Under the pieces are notes generated by a model. That model saw only the letters and a list, made by a program, of their open reading frames with translations, was not told where the DNA came from and searched no databases. Shown here piece after piece: positions 56,301 through 64,000 of a DNA stretch of 64,000 nucleotides. Every line of letters begins with the position of its first letter. The first letter of the stretch is position 1. The translations under genes were made by a program, and so were the position numbers. This DNA is from Chloranthus sessilifolius (Eukaryota; Streptophyta; Magnoliopsida; Chloranthales; Chloranthaceae): contig CM037590.1 in NCBI GenBank assembly GCA_021018995.1, positions 86,646,097 through 86,710,096 on the forward strand. The letters run 5' to 3'.

Positions 56301-58735
56301 ATGGGAAAAGCTGAAAAATCGTTGGCTCCAATGTTCCCTAGGTCTTCTACTATGAAAGTTAGTAAGCCCTCCACCAAAGGAAAAGCCAAAACCTCAGCCA
56401 AGAGAAAACTGTCGATGGATAAGGCTGATAAAATTGAGAAATGAAAGAAGGTTAGAATTGAGGAACCCATCCCCGCAGCTGACCCTAGTCCTGAGCCTGA
56501 GCTTCCTCCTCTTCCTATGCATTTGGTACTGCCAAACCCTTTCATCGAAGCTCAGAAACTGATCCGAGAGCTTATTGTTGATGAGAATTTTTTCTTGAAC
56601 AAACCTGAATGTATGCTATCCTTGAACTACATCAGGGATGCTTCATTGAGTAATATCCTAACCCCTCTTCTAGAGAAAATTTATCCAAGAATGGTGAGAT
56701 TATGGTACCAAAACATGGTGAAAGTGACTGAGAAGGATGTTGATGTCCCAACTCTTGTAATTTTCATTGATGATTGTGATTTAACAGTCACTTATGAAGA
56801 CATTGGAAATGCCTTGGGAATACCATTTCAGCATGATCCGGCTGGTCCTTTGGCTGCACCAGAGACATCTCTTTTAGAGAAATTGCTGCACATCTAACCC
56901 AAGGCATAGTTGCAACTGGACAGTCCATCATGAGGAGAGACTTAGCACCTCAATTTTTGCTGATGGATTCCATTTTGAGAGGTTGTTTTTATGTCACTGG
57001 GCACAGTCAGGAAAGAAGGACACCCATTTTGGAGGCCCTCTTTCATTTTTCAAAAGGGCAATTCTTCAATGCCCTTATGCTGATTTTGGAAGCCATGGCT
57101 GACATTAGTGCCAAGCTGAAGAAGGAACAGAAAATAGCTGGACTACCATTTGGAAGGCTGATCACAGCCCTACTTAGGGCCAAATTTGACATTAATGAGT
57201 AAGAGCCATTTAAAATTGTATCCCCTCATGCTTTTGGGAAGAGGGCTTGGACTATAAGCCAAACCATGTTGAATAGAATGAGGGAGGAAGCTGAGCCAGC
57301 TCAAGAACCTGATATACCTGCACCTGAGGTGACCAGCTCTTTAGTTGCACCCATTGCTCTTGTAATTGCCAGTGAACCTACTATACCGGAACCAGAGGTG
57401 ACCAGCTCTTTAGCTGCACCTATTGCACCTGCAGCTGACATTGAACATACTACCATTGAGGAGGTACCCAGCTCTTTAGCTATACCCATTGATGAGGAGA
57501 TCATCATCTAACCAACTTCTCCTATCACAGCTCCCATCCCTTCACCTTTCCCAGCAGTGCCATCACTCATCACCACCATAATCCCAATTATAGATTCTCC
57601 CTCTACACCAACCACTCCGGCCATACTTACACCACCAATTTCACCTAACAATTCCCAAGCTATTGCCACAGATTTTGTTGAACACTCTCCTGGCACTTCT
57701 ATCCTCCAAAGTTTCTCAGGTTCACCAGCTCATTCAGTCCATACACCTGAAACTACCCATACTCCTGAACCTGAGTTATTCACCACTGAGGCCTAGTCAT
57801 CCTTGATGGGATCTATCTTGGAGAATATTGGGCATGACTCTGTCCTCATGCCTGATCCCCCTCAATTCACTCATTTGGCTACTTCCCCCTTTACAGTCAT
57901 CCCACCCATTGCCCCCCAACCATCTCCATCAATCATACCAGCCCCTACTCTACCTACCCCACCCACACCTGACACAATTAGCCAAATCTTCACCTTTCTC
58001 CAATCTATCCAAGCTCAACTTCAGATCAACACAGACAACCAGTCTGTGACAAATTCCATTCTCCAAACCTTGGCCTCCACATCCCAACCAACTACCTTAG
58101 CCACAGTACCATCTGTTTTTGACCAAGCTACCCAAACAGAACAGGAAGCAACATTTTTAGATCCACTCATCCTTGCTGTTTCTGATCAAGCCACCCAAAC
58201 TGATCCAGAGGTAGTGCTTGTAGATTCATCTTCTCCCACCCCCACTGCTGGGATACATATGGTCCCCTACCACTCCATTCCCATCCCACGTATTGCCACT
58301 CTTAAAAGGGCTATGGAAGAGAACCCTTACATCTTTCGTGACGTCCTTAAGGGGATTGCAGATTTCCACGCTTACATCAAAACTTCTTATGAAGACCAGA
58401 TTCGAAAGTTGGAGCTGTTTATGAAATTTGAGAGAAATAAGATGCAAGACCTGTTGAGCCAAACATTTCAGATGGTTAGGAGTGAACAGCACAAAGTTAC
58501 CATGTTACAAGAGAGTCTGGCACAAGAAAAACTGAGGACTGATAGACTTGCAAAATATATTGGCCTCACCAAAAAGATCAAATCTGAGGAGTACACCGAA
58601 CTTCAAGCCACAATCCAAGAGAAAGCTAAATCGAGCTCAGACTCCAATACTGACTCAATTTCTGACTCCAACAGTGATTCCAGTTCTGACCCCATTGAAC
58701 AAACTTATGATATAGACTTTGACCCTAGTTATTAG
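56301..58735 (+). pseudogene. Accessory ORF C: large post-pol protein with PF20167-like domain
   Basis: The ATG at 56301 gives a basic N-terminus (KPSTKGKAKTSAKRKLSMDK), a stop at about 56442, then the domain (YIRDASLSNILTPLLEKIYP, RMVRLWYQNMV, and after a frameshift near 56870 LLMDSILRGCFYVTGHSQER, FFNALMLILEAM, LITALLRAKFDI). A Pro/Thr-rich linker with three repeats of EVTSSLVAPIA type (about 57325-57490) and two DQATQT motifs (about 58120 and 58187) follows. The C-terminus is a probable coiled coil (about 58380-58560) and an acidic Ser/Asp tail to 58735. Stops at 57200, 57509 and 57794 are in one frame. Length would be about 810 residues. In Athila elements this position is called env-like; I see no signal peptide or membrane segment here. 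It resembles accessory ORF A. Confidence 0.8.
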
Positions 58736-58915
58736 AATATCTTGTACATGTCTGTTTTGTTGGTTCTGGAGTGTGTAATTAATGTTTACTGTTGACTTTT
58801 ATTAATTTTTGATTACTGTGCATTTCTTTTCTTTCTTCTCTGTCAATATGCTCTTTGTTTTTCCTTCTTTTCTTTTTGCTTATTCACTTCTTGACCAGTG
58901 AGGACACTGTTCATC

Positions 58916-58933
58916 ATAGGTTTGGGGGTGTGG
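58916..58933 (+). other. Internal PPT-like box of Element C
   Basis: ATAGGTTTGGGGGTGTGG repeats the terminal PPT 1.6 kb further upstream. The counterpart in Element B is at 31603-31619 with conserved flanks (GAGGACACT before; ATTGCCAAT after). Confidence 0.8.
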
Positions 58934-60349
58934 CAGAATTGCCAATAGTTTAGTTAACATCAATACAGCATATGAGCAGCAGAGTTTTTGAAATTGAAGT
59001 GTTTTCACACCCGCTTATTTTTGAAAAAAATGGGGAAGTTAAAACTTTTTAAAATTAATTTCCTAGTGTAATTCTAATACTGTCATAAAATGAATGTCAG
59101 AAAGTTTCCAAAAGAAAATTGATGTTTCGGTAAACCTAAAAAGAGAGAGAATAGTAATGATACACCTCAGCATGTTGATAGAAAACCACAGCCAGTGAGA
59201 TTTGGACCTAAAATGAATTCTTTGGAGGATTGAATTGGCATTTTTTTTCTGCTCTAGGGACTGCTTGAACCTGCTTACTTTCACTAGAAGTTACACATAT
59301 CCAAATTGAAATAATTTGACAGTAATCATGATATTATAGACATGATGTAAGGCCTCCTTTTTGACAGTTTGAGCTTCAAAAAGCCCCACCTTTTGAAACT
59401 GCCCTTGATACACACCATTTGAGCTTTATAAATCTAAGATTTCTTTGAAACATCATCAACCTCATTTAGCCTAATCCTCACTCTGAAAATTCAGAAGGTA
59501 AAGGAAAGGAAGTTGAAGAAAGGAGATTTGGGTAACAGTTGGTGATAAAAAAAATAATAATAATAAAAAAAAATAGTTGAAGGCAATGATGTATCAGCAG
59601 AAGAAGTTTGGCATTCAAGTCAATGTCATTTTGTAAAAAAAAAAAAAAAAAAGGGGGGAAGAAAAGTCATTTCATTTGAAGTTTGAAAAAGAAAGAGAAA
59701 AAGATGGCCACTTTGGCTCTAAAAATTCAAAGGAGAAAATGAAATTGTGATGAATTAATAAAAGGTGTGTCTGTCACTTCCTTACCTTGACTGACTTCTA
59801 GATTGTGAAATCCATTCCAACCCTTTTATTCTTGATAAATTTCACCCATAAGCCACATTACAACCCAAGTTAAAGTCCTTACTGATAAATGATGGATTGA
59901 GCTATCACATGGAGATAAGGATTTGTGTAATCTATGGTGAAAAGAGCAGTGAATTCAGAACTAAAAAGCAATGCCTATGCTCCTGCTTACAGTCCTATTT
60001 GAGGGATGTAACTGCTCTTGAGCTGTGTGAAATAGTACAACCCTCTTACTTGCATGTTGAGTGAAAATCCTGGTAAGAGTTGGGTTTGAAATCAACTTAT
60101 TGGGGTAACATCAAAAACTGAATTCTCAAATAGAAGGCAAGCTTTTCATTAATTTGTCTTGTAAAAACTTTTTGACAAAAACTGAGTGAATGGTAAAAGG
60201 AATTACAGCAGAATTTTAGTTTTGAACTGATAGTTTCTTGAGATTCCTCTTACAGCCTGACTGATGCAGGAGTGAATAATCTGATTGGATGAAAGTCTGC
60301 TTTAACGGAACTGCATTGATATTAACTAATTTATTGGAGAAGTTTGTGG

Positions 60350-60452
60350 GTACCTTCACTGAAAACCCTCAAGAGACTTCACTCCTCCACTAGGGATCAC
60401 CTAGGGGTTTAAAAGGCTTGTTGCATATGCTAAATGCAACTGTGCTCCCTAC
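60350..60452 (+). other. Conserved 103-bp non-coding block, Element C copy
   Basis: GTACCTTCACT...GTGCTCCCTAC, gap-free match to 30057-30159 (minus) of Element B with 8 differences. It includes CTTCACTCCTCCACTAG and GGCTTG...GCTAAATGCA. It ends 59 bp before the PPT. Confidence 0.9.
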
Positions 60453-60510
60453 AAAAATGGCTTTTCATTCTGTTTTTAAATTTTGTCTTTGTTCAGAGAC
60501 TAGCAAAGCT

Positions 60511-60524
60511 TAGGTTTGGGGGTG
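60511..60524 (+). other. 3' polypurine tract of Element C
   Basis: TAGGTTTGGGGGTG lies directly before the 3' LTR start TGTTGAGAAC. It primes plus-strand synthesis in this class of element. Confidence 0.88.
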
Positions 60525-62345
60525 TGTTGAGAACTGGAAAATACCATTTTCCACCCCTTAACCTGAGTCTTGATAGACCTTTGAGAGTACTAAATAAGTG
60601 TTTTTAGCGTTTGTTTTACAGTTAACAATAAAGGCAGGCTTAACCCTGAAAGCAGCTTAAAAGTGCCAAAAAGATGATGACTCATGCTAATCTAGTGGAA
60701 GAAGGAGAAGGGACAACCTCACTGGCTATCAAAATGCCTAAACTAAAGAGGACAAAGGCCTGGTTTCAACCTGGAAAGAGGTTTGGAGCTATTCGAACAG
60801 AAGAATGCATTACAGAATGCTATTCGAAAGGATTCCTGAACTATTCGAAAAGAACCTGAACTTTGCGAAAAGAACTAAAAGCTCCAGGCTTAGTTTTCAA
60901 AGAGCACCTGAACTATTCGAAAGGATTCCTGACCTATTTGAAAAGAAGAGAACTCCTTGTGAACAACACCAGATCTGTACGAAAAGAGCTTCAGAAGTTA
61001 CAGTACCTTGCGAAAAGTTTTCCAAACTGTGCGAAATGGTATTCTGAAGATTCCCAGCATCTGCAAGGACAATTCAATAATCTCTGCATGCGCCCCAATC
61101 CATTTAAATACCCAGGGACATTTTGAAAGATTCTGAGCATGAATCGAAGGCATATTCCACTCCATGTGAACACCCAAAGATGAAATTACTTGGCGGGAAC
61201 TTCTAGAAGCTCAAACAGATTTTTGAATTACATAACAGAATTGATGCTTCTATCACCTAATTGGCTGAACTAGATCAAGCAGTTCTATTTGGCCAGAACA
61301 AATCTGGATCCTTGTGCTCGACTCCTATTGGCTAATATGGATCTAACCAATTCTGATTGGTTAATACACATCTGAAATGGACTTGGGGAAAAACTATAAA
61401 TAGACGAACTATTTGCCCAATTTGGGTATCCAGAGTCCGAGTTTCATTTCTGCTGCCCCATTACCAATTCAAATAGCTTGTCTGAAACCTCCGTAATAGC
61501 CTAGCTTTTGTTTGTAACTGAGAACTGTGAGACACTTATGTAATTCAAGTGAGAATTGTATTCAAGACTACAAATCCGAGAGCTGTTTAAGTTGTTCTTT
61601 GTAATTGTAATGGTGGATTTGAAAAGGTTGCTTTCAACAGTACGTTCTCAATTGGATTCATGTTGAGGGTTCCTTATGATATCCTTACTCATTAGACTCC
61701 TTTAGATCTATTATTTTTTTTAAAGAAATTTCCCTTAATTCATTATCCCTATGAGAATCTGCGTTTGTAACCTAATTTCTTACAACATTTGTAGTGGTGC
61801 TCATGTTCATGACAGTGGACAGATCATAGCCAGAAGTTCAACTCAATCCTAATCCTTGGGTTGCACTATTTTCTCTTACATCTGAGCTGGTAGCCAGATG
61901 AAGATTTGGATACTTTCTTGACTGTGCTACACTAGTTCTCATTTTGTAATCAGTTACTAAGCTTAAGTCAACTATTATTTCTCCATTCTTATTAATTTTA
62001 CATCCAATTCCCCCAACTCGGATCTGGATCACTTAGTTTAAATTCTACTTTTAGATAATTTAGTTAATGTGACAAATTCAACCTCTCATCTTATTCGGTT
62101 TGTAGATAGGATTAGAGGCCAGATCTGGTAGCTCAGATCTGGAGGTTTACCATTCATTTTAAATCAATTCCCTGTGGACGATCTTTTACTCACTTGCTAC
62201 AATTGGCCCTGATCTTGCAAGTTAATTAATTTCTCTCTGTGCTGATATTTATTATTCTTTTTAATTTTCCAGATTCAGTATAATTTATCATTTGCAAATC
62301 TATTTTAAAAATACAAATAAATCATGCACACTTAGAACAGTAGCA
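60525..62345 (+). repeat. 3' LTR of Element C (1821 bp)
   Basis: It begins TGTTGAGAACTGG and ends ACAGTAGCA. It is colinear with 47918-49712 apart from three indels (83 bp in the array, about 50 bp near 61808 and about 12 bp near 62195). It has eight TTCGAA-type boxes (60792, 60823, 60844, 60864, 60916, 60978, 61009, 61030) and TATA at about 61394. Confidence 0.95.
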
Positions 62346-62350
62346 CTAAC

Positions 62351-62985
62351 GCCCCTCGCACGCTTGCGGTGAGATGGCCCTGCTCCAATGCAGTCAGCCT
62401 CTCCCTCAATGTCGACGCCGACTCCGGCCCGTCGATCATGAAAGAACCACTCCCATGGAAGGGAAGTGTGAAGAGGTGCCCACCACCCAATGGACTAAAC
62501 CATCTCCTATACTCTCGGACATCCGCCTCATCACGCACCCCTGTGACCCTGGTCCCCCCAGCTCTGAAATCGACAATCTAAAGTGCCATTCACTCAGCAA
62601 AGTTTCGGCCAAAGGGGTTGGTCATCCTCTTCGCCACCCTGTGGTGAATCTCTGGAGGGACTCCCTGAGTGAGCCCCAGCAGTCGCATTGCCTAAGATAG
62701 GTGGATCCTCTCCTCCTTCTCAAAACAATGGACCCATATGTCCACGTCAAAGAAGGGCCGGCCAGACTGAATCACTGGCACACACGCATCCTCCTCAGCC
62801 GCGTATGGTCTCCAAATCACCTAACCAAATAAACAAGCCAACCTATCAATGAATCCTTAGTTCCTAAAAGACTGAAACAAAATATACACACGATGATATA
62901 TACCTGCCCCACATGCATGTCCTCAAGAAGACCCCGTGCAGTTTGAAGATTAGAAGACCAGTGACGACCCCATAGCGCTGCCCTC
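62351..62985 (-). pseudogene. PMD gene 3, 5' exons: plant mobile domain gene, core part
   Basis: On the minus strand, from 62985: QRAALWGRHWSSNLQTARGL then LEDMHVGQ, an intron 62821-62903 (GTATAT...GGTTAG), then VIWRPYAAEEDACVPVIQSG then RPFFDVDIWVHCFEKEERIH, a TAG near 62697, and MRLLGLTQGVPPEIHHRVAK then RMTNPFGR. DMHVGQVIWRPYA and the RxxGLTQGVPP are hallmarks of plant mobile domain proteins. The reading continues at 47917 after Element C, and its 5' end is cut by LTR F at 62986. It lies antisense to Element E and downstream of its pol, so it may be an antisense accessory gene of E (inference). Confidence 0.75.
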
Positions 62986-64000
62986 TGTTGGCGATTTCTG
63001 AGTTTTGTGTGCTTTATTTATTGGTTGCTGGTAAAAGTCATTTAAAAATCAAAGAAAGAATAAAGAGGGGATGGAATCAGCACAACTAAGAAATTCTAGT
63101 CCTGCAAGATACAGGGTCCATTGTAGCAAGTTTTGATAAGTAAGAGTTTGTCCCACAGGGAAAGGTGATCTACAGCTCCAAAGGAGCCATCTCTAGTAGT
63201 CCCTCCATATCTGACTACAGATCCGACAGCCCTAAAAGGAGGGGAGTTTAAGGTCACTTATTCTAAGTATTCTAAGGTACTCTAATGTCTAAACTACAGA
63301 AAGGGTTGAGACGATGGATGGAGTGTGGAAAATAAATATAAAAGGGTGAGAAGTATGTTATTGAGCCCAGATCAAAGGAGTTTTGTAATTCAGATTCAGA
63401 TCTGATGTTATAGAAATCCTGTCCAATGGCTACATTATCACCACTGAGGAGAAAGGATTCAACCCATCACTTCTGCCATGATTCAATCCCTTAAGGTTAT
63501 AACCTGTCCACTCAAATGGTCACAGACTATCCCATAGGGGAACCGCAATTCAGGGATGGGTCAAAACATAACAAGTTAATCATTGCAGGCACTATTTCAT
63601 CCAGGCTACCAGCTCAAGAATCCATAGGGAACCTCAACCTCTAAAGATCTATGTGTGGGGCTAAGGCTGTATAGGACCATGATAGCCCAGACACATAGAA
63701 CCAGCAAGCGATTGAGTACAACCTTCGATCTAGCTGTCCATTGCTTGAGTGAGGCTACAATGGTCCAGTCACAAGCCTACAACCTCTATAACCAGATCAA
63801 ATCCAACATCTAATGGCAGATCTATACAAATATAGGGGGTGATTCTAATTCACCGATCCATCTTGGATCGGTGAATTAGAATCACCCTAAGGCTATAACT
63901 TGTCCACTTGAATGGTCACAGACTATCCTAAAGGCTATCCTCCTCACGGAGCCCAAGACAAAACAAGAATATCACTGCCACCACCATGGTCACAAGGCTA
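62986..64000 (-). repeat. LTR F: diverged relative of the Element B LTR, cut by the window edge
   Basis: It begins TGTTGGCGATTTCTGAG next to CCCTC (possible TSD 62981-62985). Colinear blocks with the B LTR include GATACAGGG, TTTTGATAAGTAAGAGTTTG, ACCACAGA/TCACAGACTATCC-type text and CTGTCCACTCAAATGG. It is too diverged to be the same subfamily. The rest lies beyond 64000, so solo LTR or full element cannot be told. Confidence 0.75.
63838..63886. repeat. Perfect hairpin with 23-bp arms in LTR F
   Basis: Arm GGTGATTCTAATTCACCGAT (plus CCA) at 63838-63860 is exactly complementary to 63864-63886, with TCT as the loop. The equivalent place in the other B-family LTRs has no such structure. Confidence 0.92.

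Larger units (their letters stand above)
58736..60524 (+). other. Element C 3' non-coding region
   Basis: 1.8 kb without coding potential. It contains an internal PPT-like box (58916-58933), A-rich runs near 59550-59655, the conserved block 60350-60452 and the terminal PPT (60511-60524). It is colinear with the same region of Element B. Confidence 0.75.
47913..62350 (+). mobile_element. Element C: complete Athila-like retrotransposon, TSD CTAAC
   Basis: The LTRs 47918-49712 and 60525-62345 are flanked by CTAAC at 47913-47917 and 62346-62350. Order: 5' LTR, tRNA-Asp-type PBS, gag, protease, RT, RNase H, integrase, TTCGAA-rich spacer, large accessory ORF, 3' region with two PPT-like boxes, 3' LTR. 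Total 14.4 kb between TSDs. Damage is light: roughly ten nonsense codons and three or four frameshifts, so it is younger than A, B and E. It lies inside a minus-strand plant-mobile-domain gene whose exon continues on both sides. Confidence 0.96.

Noticed and set aside
56301..58735. Accessory ORF C as a true envelope glycoprotein
   Set aside because: Athila ORFs at this place are often labelled env-like, but I see no signal peptide, transmembrane helix or Cys-rich ectodomain here; the features are a soluble domain, linker and coiled coil.
1..64000. CRISPR arrays, tRNA or rRNA genes, bacterial-type operons
   Set aside because: The repeats seen are LTRs, palindromes or tandem arrays without CRISPR spacing, the only tRNA-like sequence is the primer binding site complement, and the gene content is plant retrotransposon.

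Overview
This window is plant (angiosperm, probably eudicot) heterochromatin made of nested, decayed LTR retrotransposons. I see no intact single-copy host gene, no tRNA or rRNA gene and no CRISPR array. The evidence is Ty3/gypsy gag-pol of three plant lineages (Tekay/Del-like, Athila-like, Tat/Ogre-like), LTRs of 1.4-2.7 kb with TG...CA ends, 5-bp target-site duplications (TSDs), a tRNA-Asp-type primer binding site, and plant-specific accessory ORFs (plant mobile domain, DUF7745-like, putative plant transposon protein domain). All family calls are by eye.

Layout. Element A (1-6347, +) is the 3' half of a Tekay-like element: pol with nine nonsense codons, an extra ORF (2217-3583), a polypurine tract (PPT) and a 2.38-kb LTR. 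LTR D (6782-8182, -) is a Tat-type LTR flanked by both a PBS-like site and a PPT-like site. From 8183 to 18516 lie two broken + strand accessory genes, a plant-mobile-domain gene and a DUF7745-like gene; the first contains a solo LTR (11952-14672, TSD GGACT). Element E (from 18517, +) is a Tat/Ogre-type element. Its reverse transcriptase is split by Element B (27292-41893, -, Athila-like, TSD TGTAC) and resumes at 41899, running through RNase H, a second archaeal-type RNase H and integrase to 44760. Downstream, on the - strand, is a multi-exon plant-mobile-domain pseudogene (about 46290-47917 continuing at 62351-62985). It is split by Element C (47918-62345, +, a complete Athila-like element, TSD CTAAC) and cut again by LTR F at 62986, which runs off the window.

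How the parts relate. A, B and C each carry gag-pol functions plus an extra region after integrase. A and C encode recognisably related proteins there. The most striking pattern is that A, B and C each have a private short CpG palindrome core (ATCGAT in A, TCGCG/GCGAG in B, TTCGAA in C) clustered in two places only: the LTR, and just upstream of the accessory ORF. D-type sequence repeats the pattern with a long palindrome found in LTR D and upstream of both + strand accessory genes. E has a ten-box array at the start of its LTR. This looks like a family-specific cis code joining the LTR promoter to the accessory gene promoter, and it is my main candidate for an undescribed system. A second notable signal is a 103-bp non-coding block before the 3' PPT that is more conserved between B and C (95/103) than an integrase stretch I aligned (95/122).
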